From: Nostoc sp. NMS2
Lineage (GTDB): Bacteria; Cyanobacteriota; Cyanobacteriia; Cyanobacteriales; Nostocaceae
Direction of reading: 5' to 3'
NCBI RefSeq assembly: GCF_017115105.1
Contig: NZ_JABXKH010000158.1
Span: 1 to 52,257, forward strand
DNA: 52,257 nt
Shown: piece by piece, positions 16,103 through 23,618 of the stretch
Position numbering within the stretch: position 1 is the first letter of the stretch
Layout: every line of letters begins with the position of its first letter
Made by a program: the position numbers and the translations under genes
The notes under the pieces: model-generated
Seen by the model: the letters and a program-made list of their open reading frames with translations, nothing else
What the model was told of the DNA's origin: nothing
Database searches by the model: none

Positions 16103-18160
16103 TCAGTTTTTTTCCATTTTCCCCGATTTAGGACGAGAACTTTTCGCTGGTGCTGAATTATTTTGCAGAATTGCAATTTCTCTCAGTGCATCTTGATAAC
16201 TATCTTTTTCCCCCTGCCGTTGGAATAGTTTTGCAGCTTTTTTAAAATCTGCGATCGCACCCTGTTTATTTTTCTGCTTGGTGCGAATCACACCCCGATT
16301 ATAATAGGCTAAGGCATTGTTAGCATTAATTGCGATCGCTTGTGAATAATCCTGATTGGCAGCTTTTTTATTTCCCAGTTCAAGATAAGCGTTACCACGA
16401 TTGTTGTAAGCTGCTATATTATTAGTGTCTAGTTTCAGAGCTTCGGTATAATCTTCAATAGCGCCTTTATAATCTCCGAAAGAAAAGCGGTGAATACCTC
16501 TGTGAATATAAGCGGCAATAAATTTAGGATCAATCTGTAAAATACTATTGTAATCTTCAGTAGCTTCGACTTTATTTCCCAGATCGCTGAAAACATCACC
16601 TCGATTAAGATATGCTTCTATATATTTTGGATTAATGTTAATTGCATCTGTATAATCTTTAATGGCTGCATATTGTTGTTTATTAATAGATTGAGTTAAA
16701 GCCCTTTGATAATAAGCTTTGGCATCACTAGGATTAATCTTAATTACTGTATCAAAATCTTCAATTGCCCCTTGCTTGAGTTTGAGGCGACGGCGGATAA
16801 TCCCTCGCTGTAAGTAGGCTTCGGTATACTGAGGCTTGAGGGCAATCGCTTTACTAAAATCTCCAATTGCCCCTTTATGATCTTTCAATTGAACACGGGC
16901 TAACCCTCGTCCATAGTAAGGGTATGCATCATTAGAGTTTAACTTAATTGCTTGGGTATAGTCTGCGATCGCTTCTTTGTATTTGCCTAATTCCGAAAAA
17001 GCAAATCCTCGGTCAAAATAGGCATTACCATCTTGAGGATTGAGTAAAATGGCCTGACTAGAGTCTGCTTGTGCTTGCTCATAGTCTCCTAAGCGATAAT
17101 AAGCATCGCCTCGCTTATTATAAGCTAAAGCATTTTTCTGATCTAATTCAATAACGTGATTGAAATCTTCAACTGCTCCTTCATAATTTCCTGCATCATA
17201 TTTATTTAGTCCTTCTTGATATAATTCTTTTTGAGCATCACTTATAGGTTTTAGCGAATGCAAAAACCACACTCCTACACCAAGTATGATTAAGCCAGCT
17301 ATGCCAGTCAAAACTATTAATAATTTTTTATCAGGCTGTTTTTGCTGAACTTCAACATTTGTTATCTTTTTCAAGTCGTCTAAAACTTCAGTTGCATACT
17401 GGTAACGCTTACGATAATCAAAACGCACCATTTTATTAATAATTTTTGCTAATTCTTTGTTAACTTTTATATTTTTATTACGCCAAACTATTTCACCCGT
17501 CAGTTTATTTTTCTGATTTCGCAAATTAGATATTTCGTTTTCAGGTAAACCTAGAAGTGCTGCGATCGCAACTATACCTAAAGCATATATATCACTGTTA
17601 TATTTAACGTTGCCGTTAACTTGTTCTATAGGCATATATTCGGGATTTTCAGCATTATTATTGCTGCTTTCATTAAAATTACTAACATCAACCAAAACTA
17701 ACTTTTTATCTGACTCCCTGCGAATAATATTTGCTGGTTTAATATTCCGGTGGATTACACCTAAGCTATGTAAAATAACCAAAATCTCTAATATTTCTGA
17801 TAAAAGACTAATTACTTGGTCTTCCCTCAGAGGTTGTCCCTGAATAATTTCGTCAGTTAAAGGATTACCAGAGATGAATTCTTTAACTATATAAAATTCT
17901 TCATTTTCTTCAAAATAAGCAATTAGCTTTTGAATTTTATCTTGTTCCTGTCCTAATTTTTCTAAAGTTTCTACTTTACTGGTAAATAAGCGACTGAGGA
18001 TTGTTAAAGTTTGAGGATTACTACTATGAGAACTTAACTGCTTTACTATAAATTGGTTGCCAGGGAGATTAACATCTTCAACTAGATAGGTTTTTGCCTT
18101 TTCACCATCATTGAGAACTTTTAGTATTTGATAATGTCCATCTAGGAAATGACTATTCAT
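16103..18160 (-). CDS. Kinase-like (pseudokinase) membrane protein with ten TPRs
   Basis: A 685-residue protein with an N-terminal Ser/Thr-kinase fold (about 1-265), one membrane helix (about 274-297, LLIVLTGIAGLIILGVGVW) and about ten TPR units to the C-terminus. The kinase core is degenerate. The glycine loop reads LNDGEKAKTY, lacking GxGxxG, although the Lys of FIVKQL is kept. The catalytic loop is HRNIKPANI near 137, with Asn in place of the catalytic Asp. The DFG position reads DVSNF. Phosphotransfer is therefore doubtful, and the protein is better seen as a pseudokinase scaffold. The TPRs, each with the NAxAYxxRG pattern, would lie on the other side of the membrane and bind proteins. 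Compare the intact HRD/DFG kinase at 49824-52079. Confidence 0.85.
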   Translation of the reverse strand: MNSHFLDGHYQILKVLNDGEKAKTYLVEDVNLPGNQFIVKQLSSHSSNPQTLTILSRLFTSKVETLEKLGQEQDKIQKLIAYFEENEEFYIVKEFISGNPLTDEIIQGQPLREDQVISLLSEILEILVILHSLGVIHRNIKPANIIRRESDKKLVLVDVSNFNESSNNNAENPEYMPIEQVNGNVKYNSDIYALGIVAIAALLGLPENEISNLRNQKNKLTGEIVWRNKNIKVNKELAKIINKMVRFDYRKRYQYATEVLDDLKKITNVEVQQKQPDKKLLIVLTGIAGLIILGVGVWFLHSLKPISDAQKELYQEGLNKYDAGNYEGAVEDFNHVIELDQKNALAYNKRGDAYYRLGDYEQAQADSSQAILLNPQDGNAYFDRGFAFSELGKYKEAIADYTQAIKLNSNDAYPYYGRGLARVQLKDHKGAIGDFSKAIALKPQYTEAYLQRGIIRRRLKLKQGAIEDFDTVIKINPSDAKAYYQRALTQSINKQQYAAIKDYTDAININPKYIEAYLNRGDVFSDLGNKVEATEDYNSILQIDPKFIAAYIHRGIHRFSFGDYKGAIEDYTEALKLDTNNIAAYNNRGNAYLELGNKKAANQDYSQAIAINANNALAYYNRGVIRTKQKNKQGAIADFKKAAKLFQRQGEKDSYQDALREIAILQNNSAPAKSSRPKSGKMEKN

Positions 18161-18249
18161 TAATATAAATGTAAGATTATAAATTGTTTGATTATAGCTT
18201 ACGTGTTATTAATAGTGATTTTAAAATGTAAATATTTATTTATTAACTT

Positions 18250-18277
18250 GTAGGGGCAATTCATGAATTGCTCCTAC
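18250..18277. repeat. Palindrome GTAGGGGCAATTC, second copy
   Basis: GTAGGGGCAATTCATG followed by its near-complement ending CTCCTAC; the same palindrome as 15780-15807. It lies just upstream of the kinase-like gene start. Confidence 0.85.
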
Positions 18278-18302
18278 CAGAATCTCACATAGAATTAGTA
18301 TA

Positions 18303-18575
18303 AGCGGCTCCAGCCCTATTCTAAGAGGATGTTTTAAAAGTCTCCTTATCGGTATCAAAAGTTCTAGATCCCCCTAAATCCACGCCACTTGCTTCACTAC
18401 AGCGCTTCGCGCATCCTGCGGCGGGGGAGACCCCAAGACCGCAGTGGCTCCCCGATAAATTGGGGGACTTTGATTCCAGTTCCCCCCTTAAAAAGGGGAG
18501 TTAGGGGGGATCTAAAAGTGCCTAAAGTCACAGCAAAACACTTTTAAAACATCCTCTAAAGGCTAGAGCCGCTTA
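18303..18575. mobile_element. 232-bp miniature element (GAGGATGTTTTAAAAG) inserted into a hairpin
   Basis: The element at 18325-18556 has termini GAGGATGTTTTAAAAG and CTTTTAAAACATCCTC and is flanked by the 3-bp direct repeat TAA (18322-18324 and 18557-18559). Outside it, AAGCGGCTCCAGCC and GGCTAGAGCCGCTT pair with each other, so the element landed in the loop of an older palindrome. The core contains GGGGGAGACCCCAAGACCGC and a CCCCCCTTAAAAAGGGG hairpin. A 3-bp TNA target is what the IS1031-type branch of IS5 relatives makes, as I recall. No coding capacity. The rest of 18161-18689 holds only repeats. Confidence 0.88.
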
Positions 18576-18638
18576 CTACAAACCTTTAATTATTCACGCC
18601 TACTTACTTACCAGAACAGTAAATAGACCACGTGGTTA

Positions 18639-18676
18639 ATTACGAATTACGAATTACGAATTACGAATTACGAATT
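18639..18676. repeat. Heptanucleotide tandem repeat (ATTACGA)x5
   Basis: Five ATTACGA units and a partial one, ending 14 bp beyond the lysC stop. The same heptamer lies near 17, 26239 and 28311. Confidence 0.92.
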
Positions 18677-18689
18677 ATTCAGTCAGATT

Positions 18690-20588
18690 TTACGCTGGTA
18701 CGACAACTTTCTCACTACCAGCTAGTCTAAAAGCGGCATGAATAGCTTGTAAAGCTTTAACACCTTGCTCTTGTGCTACGACACAACTAATTTTTATTTC
18801 TGAGGTGGCAATCATTTGAATATTAATTTGGTGTTGGGCTAGCGCTTCAAACATTTTTGCAGCAACACCTGGTTGTCCCACCATACCTGCACCGACAATA
18901 CTCACTTTAGCGATCGCACTATCTAAAACAACTTCACCCCATCCTAACTCTGCCGCTACTTGAGTAAGCATTTTTTTGGCATTTTCCCCATCTATCCGCG
19001 AGACTGTAAAGGCAATATCTCGCCTGGGAACACCATCAATTACCCGACAGCGTTGAGATTGAATAATCATGTCAACGCTGATATTATGTTGCGCTAATAA
19101 TCCAAATAACTTCGCCGCCATCCCTGGACGATCTGGTAATTGGCGAATAGCAAGACGCGCCTGATTCAAATCTAAAGCAACACCGCGAACGGGAGGAGTG
19201 GAAGGAGACAAGGGAGAGGGGGGAGACAAGGGAGAGGGGGGAGACAAGGGAGAGGGGGGAGACAAGGGAGAAGTCTCTTCAATGATTCTTCCTTGTCCCC
19301 CTTGTCCCCTTGTCCCCTTTCCCCCTGCCTCTATTTCAAAGGCGGTGCGGAGTGCTATGACGGCGCGATCGCATTCTGCGGCATTGACTACGCAACTTAC
19401 TTTTACTTCGCTGGTGGAAATCATTTGAATATTCACGCCAGCTTCGGCTAAGGTGGCGAACATTTTTGCAGCCACACCAGGACGGCCAATCATTCCTGCA
19501 CCAGCGATGCTGACTTTGGCAATGTTATGTTCTAGCATTACCTCGGCTTCGTCAGATTTGGGGTTAGATGGATTTCTCAGGGCTGGGGCGATCGCTGCGG
19601 CTACTGCTTCGGCTCGTTTTAATATAGGTGTGGTGACAGTAAAGGCAATGTCATTACTGTTACCTTCATGAATTGACTGAATAATCAAATCTACGTCTAC
19701 TTTTTGCCGAGAAATTTCGCCAAATAACCTGGCTGCTACGCCTGGTTTATCGGGTACGCGCAACAAAGCTACCTTTGCTTGGTCGGTGTCAAATTCTACA
19801 GCATCCACCGGACGGGCAATTTCGAGATTGATTAGCGATCGCCCTTGAGGTTGGGCTGATGTTACCCAAGTACCTGGTTCATCTGTCCAGCTAGACCTAA
19901 CTACAAGGGGAATACCATAGTTACGAGCAATTTCCACAGCGCGGGGATGCAGCACTTTTGCACCCAAGCTAGCTAATTCCAACATTTCATCGCAGGTGAT
20001 AGCATCCATCAACTGGGCTTCGGCAACTAAGCGGGGGTCTGTAGTCAAAATCCCTGGAACGTCTGTATAAATTTCACAAAAATTTGCTCCTAATGCGGCT
20101 GCGATCGCCACTGCCGACGTATCAGAACCACCGCGCCCCAAAGTTGTAATTTCCATTTCCCCGACGTTGGATGTGCCTTGGAACCCTGCTACAACAACTA
20201 CTTTACCTGCATTTATGTGGCGAGTAAGGCGAGTAGTGTCAATATGCAAAATTCGAGCGCGGCTGTGTTCCGCTTCAGTAACAATTCCTACTTGAGCGCC
20301 AGTCATCGAAATTGCGGATTGTCCGAGTTCCTGCAAAGCCATGCTAAGTAAGGCAATAGTTACTTGTTCGCCAGTAGAAAGTAGCATATCCATTTCCCGG
20401 CGGTTTGGATTTGGAGAAATTTCATTAGCTAGTTTGACGAGTCCATCGGTGGTTTTGCCCATTGCCGAAACCACTACTACCAGAGAGTTTCCAGCTTGAA
20501 CAGTTTTATAAACACGCTGTGCGACAGCTTGAATGCGTTCCACTGAACCGACAGATGTACCACCGTATTTCTGAACTATGAGCGCCAT
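18690..20588 (-). CDS. lysC: Aspartate kinase with four ACT domains and a repeat-derived linker
   Basis: A 632-residue aspartokinase phosphorylating aspartate, the first step to lysine, threonine and methionine. The N-terminal KYGGTSVGS and downstream TTLGRGGSDTSA are the kinase signatures. The C-terminal half holds two pairs of ACT domains (RVPDKPGVAARLFGEIS, AGAGMIGRPGVAAKMF, and their second-copy counterparts), the usual cyanobacterial arrangement for feedback inhibition by lysine and threonine. Between the pairs, at about residues 420-465, is a Gly- then Ser/Pro-rich insert (SPLSPP repeated) encoded by an 18-bp tandem repeat. Since lysC should be essential, the insert must be tolerated as a flexible linker. 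No neighbour suggests an operon. Confidence 0.95.
   Translation of the reverse strand: MALIVQKYGGTSVGSVERIQAVAQRVYKTVQAGNSLVVVVSAMGKTTDGLVKLANEISPNPNRREMDMLLSTGEQVTIALLSMALQELGQSAISMTGAQVGIVTEAEHSRARILHIDTTRLTRHINAGKVVVVAGFQGTSNVGEMEITTLGRGGSDTSAVAIAAALGANFCEIYTDVPGILTTDPRLVAEAQLMDAITCDEMLELASLGAKVLHPRAVEIARNYGIPLVVRSSWTDEPGTWVTSAQPQGRSLINLEIARPVDAVEFDTDQAKVALLRVPDKPGVAARLFGEISRQKVDVDLIIQSIHEGNSNDIAFTVTTPILKRAEAVAAAIAPALRNPSNPKSDEAEVMLEHNIAKVSIAGAGMIGRPGVAAKMFATLAEAGVNIQMISTSEVKVSCVVNAAECDRAVIALRTAFEIEAGGKGTRGQGGQGRIIEETSPLSPPSPLSPPSPLSPPSPLSPSTPPVRGVALDLNQARLAIRQLPDRPGMAAKLFGLLAQHNISVDMIIQSQRCRVIDGVPRRDIAFTVSRIDGENAKKMLTQVAAELGWGEVVLDSAIAKVSIVGAGMVGQPGVAAKMFEALAQHQINIQMIATSEIKISCVVAQEQGVKALQAIHAAFRLAGSEKVVVPA
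19204..19275. repeat. 18-bp in-frame minisatellite inside lysC
   Basis: Three full 18-bp units (GGAGACAAGGGAGAGGGG on the plus strand) and a partial fourth. The period is a multiple of three and gives a Ser-Pro-Leu-Ser-Pro-Pro hexapeptide on the coding strand. Similar GACAAGGG units occur upstream of hemN at about 1615. Confidence 0.93.
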
Positions 20589-20708
20589 AACTTTTTTTTA
20601 ATCAATTGTGCCTGCTTTTATCAACGCTTCCACCTGGTTAGGAAGCTTTCAAGGCTTATCAGTTATATAGTTTACTAAATATCGCGCCGAATGCCCCATC
20701 ATAATTGA

Positions 20709-20870
20709 TTATTCAAAAACTACATCTTCGTAAAGCGATGCCATTGTTTCCTCAAAATCCACGCTGTTGAGTCGAAATGATTGATGTTCTGCTGTATAAG
20801 ATTGTAAAACCCACAACCCTTGCTCATTGCGGCGAAAACACTCGACTCGCTGACGTTTCGAGTATTCGCC
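20709..20870 (-). pseudogene. Uma2/DUF820-like C-terminal fragment
   Basis: Leftward translation gives EYSKRQRVECFRRNEQG, then LWVLQSYTAEHQSFRLNSVD, FEETMASLYEDVVFE and a stop, with a stop just before it and no start. The VECFRRNEQG-WVLQSY and ASLYEDVVFE patterns resemble the C-terminus of cyanobacterial Uma2-type (DUF820) putative endonucleases. It overlaps, in another frame, the end of the Rpn-like fragment at 20824-21093. Confidence 0.5.
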
Positions 20871-21093
20871 TCAGTTCGTCTAGAGTCTCGGCTGTGAGAA
20901 TAGAACGTTGAATTGCTTTTAGTTGCTCGATATCAGATATTTGAGAGATTTTTGGCATGAAATTTAATCCTTCATTACCAAATTTTACTTCCAGGGTTAA
21001 TTCAATGCTTGATAGCCTGTCTTCTTGCTGTCCGCGTTGAAATATTTCCTGATACCACGGCGAGGAGCGCAATACTGTCATATCCCACCTCAT
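20824..21093 (-). pseudogene. Rpn/PD-(D/E)XK family nuclease C-terminal fragment
   Basis: An 89-codon frame containing SSPWYQEIFQRGQQEDR, then IELTLEVKFGNEGL and TAETLDELRRILE. This matches the C-terminal helical tail of the Rpn recombination-promoting nuclease/putative transposase family as found in cyanobacteria. The nuclease core that should precede it is missing. The last residues (SASRVFSPQ) arise by read-through into the Uma2-like fragment, so this is a hybrid remnant, not a functional gene. Confidence 0.55.
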
Positions 21094-21103
21094 AATTTTG
21101 GTT

Positions 21104-21214
21104 TATGGCCAACATCGCCTAACTATTCCCTCTAATGATGAGTATTCTGTACCGCAATTGCGGATGATGATTGGGGAAGTTGAGGTGATTCTAGAGCGGG
21201 AAATCAAGTTATAA
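21104..21214 (+). pseudogene. Unidentified C-terminal fragment, possibly HicA/YcfA-like
   Basis: Rightward frame without a start: YGQHRLTIPSNDEYSVPQLR, then MMIGEVEVILEREIKL and a stop. The HRLTIP and PQLRMMI-E patterns suggest the C-terminus of a small toxin-like protein, perhaps HicA-type, but I am not certain. It begins where the oppositely oriented Rpn fragment ends. Confidence 0.3.
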
Positions 21215-21395
21215 GAATGGAATAGCCTTTAAGATTTGCCAAGAAGCGATCGCTCTGACATCTTTGAATCCCATTAATTCCGGTCAGATTCTATCTGCAA
21301 GTTAAGGTGTCAAAATACAAGCCCACCTTCGGCAGTGCTAGATAGCTTTATTGGTAAGCTGAGATTGTAGCGATCTCCGATAACAGGCATTAATT

Positions 21396-21424
21396 GCGTA
21401 GGCGTAGCCCGTCGTAGACATCGC
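21396..21424. repeat. Dispersed GCGTAGGCGTAGCCC repeat
   Basis: GCGTAGGCGTAGCCCGTC followed by GTAGACATCGC. Intergenic copy of the repeat found inside the pentapeptide-repeat gene at 10219-10247. It lies 43 bp upstream of the DUF155 gene. Confidence 0.8.
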
Positions 21425-21466
21425 TACCCTCCAAGATCAGCAGGCAGAAAAGCAAATAGGGCGACA

Positions 21467-22267
21467 ATGCAAAAACTCCTTTTTAATGATACAGATAGAT
21501 TTAGAGCGCAGGCCCTATTCCTTGGTAAGGATATTAACTTACAGACATTGGAGAATTACGTTTGCGTGGCGACTATGCCATTAATGGTTACAGTCGGTGA
21601 ACACGGCTGTGCGGTACTGCTAAACTATGGCGCAGTTGTCCTGTTTAACCTTGAGCCTGTAGAAAAGGTAGCCTTTTTCACTAAACTATCTTCTCAAATT
21701 AGTGGCTCCTTTGCCGAACCAGAGACAGAAGAGGTGGAAATTCATCTCAACATTGCAGAGAGTGAGAGAGTTAAGGAAGGAAAAATTTTACTGCATGAAT
21801 TTAGTGTAGAACGCTTGCAGATAGTGGCTGATATTCTTGCTAAAAGTGTTGTGCTGTCTCATTATGAAACTAGCCTAGCGACTGTATTCGATCAAATTGA
21901 ACCGTTTGCAGCTAGTCTCCAGCGTGAACACAGGGGAAGACGGCAGAGCCGGGAATTACTGCGTCAACTTGGGACTGCGCTGTTAGTTCAACATAAGATT
22001 GTAGGTCGAGTTGAGATCATTGATAAGCCAGAGTTGCTCTGGGAATCCCCACAGCTAGAAAACTTATATCTGCGCTTGGAGGATGAATACGAAATTCGTG
22101 AGCGTCACAATGCCTTGGAACGCAAACTAGAGCTAATTACCCAAACTGCACAAACAGTATTAGAGTTTATGCAGCATAGCAGTAGCCAACGAGTAGAGTG
22201 GTATGTGGTGATTCTGATTGTGGTGGAGATTCTGCTGTCACTGTACGACATCATTTTCAAAGGCTAA
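21467..22267 (+). CDS. DUF155 (RMD1/YagE) family membrane-anchored protein
   Basis: A 266-residue protein of the DUF155 family, known in yeast as RMD1/RMD8 and in bacteria as YagE. The conserved beta-rich N-terminal part includes MVTVGEHGCAVLLNYGAVVLFNL, and a helical region follows with RREHRGRRQSRELLRQ-like charged residues and ERHNALERKLELI. A single membrane helix lies at the C-terminus (WYVVILIVVEILLSLYDIIF), so the protein is expected to be tail-anchored with the body in the cytoplasm. Its biochemical role is unknown. The length and the ATG start are normal for the family. Confidence 0.82.
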   Translation: MQKLLFNDTDRFRAQALFLGKDINLQTLENYVCVATMPLMVTVGEHGCAVLLNYGAVVLFNLEPVEKVAFFTKLSSQISGSFAEPETEEVEIHLNIAESERVKEGKILLHEFSVERLQIVADILAKSVVLSHYETSLATVFDQIEPFAASLQREHRGRRQSRELLRQLGTALLVQHKIVGRVEIIDKPELLWESPQLENLYLRLEDEYEIRERHNALERKLELITQTAQTVLEFMQHSSSQRVEWYVVILIVVEILLSLYDIIFKG

Positions 22268-22295
22268 GGCTAAATACTAAATCTGCTTGAAGAGA

Positions 22296-22476
22296 TAAAC
22301 CTCATCTAAGTTGAGAACCGTAGTTTTCGCCCTCACCCTAAATCCCTCTCCCATATCTGGGAGAGGGACTTTGAAATTCTAGCTCCCCGAATCCCATATC
22401 TGGGGGATAGGTTGGGGGATGAGGGCAAATCCTTATTCATTAGAGTTGAACTACATTCAAGATAGACGTGGTTTAG
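22296..22476. mobile_element. Miniature element with AAACCTCATCTA ends
   Basis: Left end TAAACCTCATCTAAGTTGAG and right end ACATTCAAGATAGACGTGG-TTTA are imperfect inverted repeats of about 30 bp. The same ends bracket 48484-48645 with a different core. The core here is a CCCTCTCCCATA / TGGGAGAGGG hairpin and a CCCTCACCC / GGATGAGGG outer stem. No coding capacity. It fills most of the 245-bp spacer between DUF155 and the esterase gene. Confidence 0.75.
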
Positions 22477-22512
22477 GATCTATTAGAAAAGTAGAATTTT
22501 GGGAGTAAACCT

Positions 22513-23133
22513 CTGTCTTTACAATTTATTACCGTTTCCCCCGGAACTTCTCAACCCGTCGCAGGGTTAATTGTGACTTTGCATGGTTGGGGAGCTAATG
22601 CTGAGGATGTCGCATCTTTGCTACCCTTGCTCAACTTACCTGATTACCAGTTTATATTACCCAATGCACCTTATCCTTATCCCTATTCCCCTATCGGGAG
22701 GGCATGGTATGACCTGCGGGTGGAGAATATGTATGAAGGATTGGCAGAAAGTCGGCAACTGCTAACAGATTTTTTGCAATCTTTAGAAAGTACCACTGGC
22801 ATACCTTTGTCACGCACCATTTTAAGTGGATTTTCTCAAGGTGGAGCAATGACTTTAGATGTCGGCTCAAAATTGCCCCTAGCAGGCTTAGTTGTCATGA
22901 GTGGGTATTTACATCCTGATGCACTAACGGCAAATCAAAGAAATATTCCGCCGATTTTAATCAGCCACGGTAAATATGATGAAGTTGTTCCACTGCAAGC
23001 TGCTGTAAAGGCACGAGAAACTTTAAAATCTCTAGGAGTGGCGGCAGAATACCATGAATTTGACATGGGGCATGAAATAAATCCACAAACGTTAAAGGTG
23101 CTGCGGAATTTCGTTGTCAATACAATTAGCTAG
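22513..23133 (+). CDS. Phospholipase/carboxylesterase family hydrolase
   Basis: An alpha/beta hydrolase of the carboxylesterase/thioesterase (YpfH-like) group, 186 residues from the GTG at 22573 or about 206 from the CTG at 22513. The nucleophile elbow is LSGFSQGGAM, with Asp in KYDEVVP and His in DMGHEI. The GTG start would begin at TLHGWGANAEDV, inside the first beta strand that carries the oxyanion HG motif. Homology extends upstream in frame (SLQFITVSP, QPVAGLIV), but no ATG, GTG or TTG occurs between the in-frame TAG near 22489 and that GTG. A CTG seven bases after GGGAG is the best upstream candidate. Soluble; substrate unknown. Confidence 0.75.
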   Translation: MSLQFITVSPGTSQPVAGLIVTLHGWGANAEDVASLLPLLNLPDYQFILPNAPYPYPYSPIGRAWYDLRVENMYEGLAESRQLLTDFLQSLESTTGIPLSRTILSGFSQGGAMTLDVGSKLPLAGLVVMSGYLHPDALTANQRNIPPILISHGKYDEVVPLQAAVKARETLKSLGVAAEYHEFDMGHEINPQTLKVLRNFVVNTIS

Positions 23134-23287
23134 TGAGGATTACGAATTTTTTATAAATTCTGGTATAAATGCTGAAAATTTTCACGAAATCCATGCCTTC
23201 TAATGAGTAATATATATAGGGTGGCTGCGTTCAGCGCAACTTAACCCATGCTGAAGGCGAGTGCTGCATAAGGGAGGGGCGAGCATT

Positions 23288-23500
23288 ATGACAACTCTAA
23301 GCATTTCCAGGAAAGAAATTGCTGCCATAACTGCGGCAGAAGTAGAAGAACTGGCTACACGTCTGGATCTGGATAATTACAGTAATGCTTTTGATGGTTT
23401 AAATGATTGGCATCTATTACGAGCGATCGCATTTCAGCGTCCAGAGTTAGTTGAACCCTATATCTACCTCTTAGACTTGGAACCCTACGATGAAGCTTAG
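23288..23500 (+). CDS. DUF2555 family small protein
   Basis: A 70-residue protein from MTTLSISRKEIAAITAAEVE. It has the DUF2555 pattern found only in cyanobacteria (LATRLDLDNYSNAFDGLNDW, HLLRAIAFQRPELVEPY, LLDLEPYDEA). I chose the ATG at 23288, which follows GGGAGGGGCG by a normal distance, over the ATG nine codons upstream. It stands directly before coaBC in the same direction, about 100 bp away. The function of the family is unknown. Confidence 0.85.
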   Translation: MTTLSISRKEIAAITAAEVEELATRLDLDNYSNAFDGLNDWHLLRAIAFQRPELVEPYIYLLDLEPYDEA

Positions 23501-23618
23501 TAATTTTGGATTTTAGACTTCGGCTACGCTCAGTCGAACGATTTTAGATTGGGGTCAACTGGATACAATCAGAGATTATCAGGGGTTAATCTATCACTTG
23601 CTTACTCCGAAAGTACCA

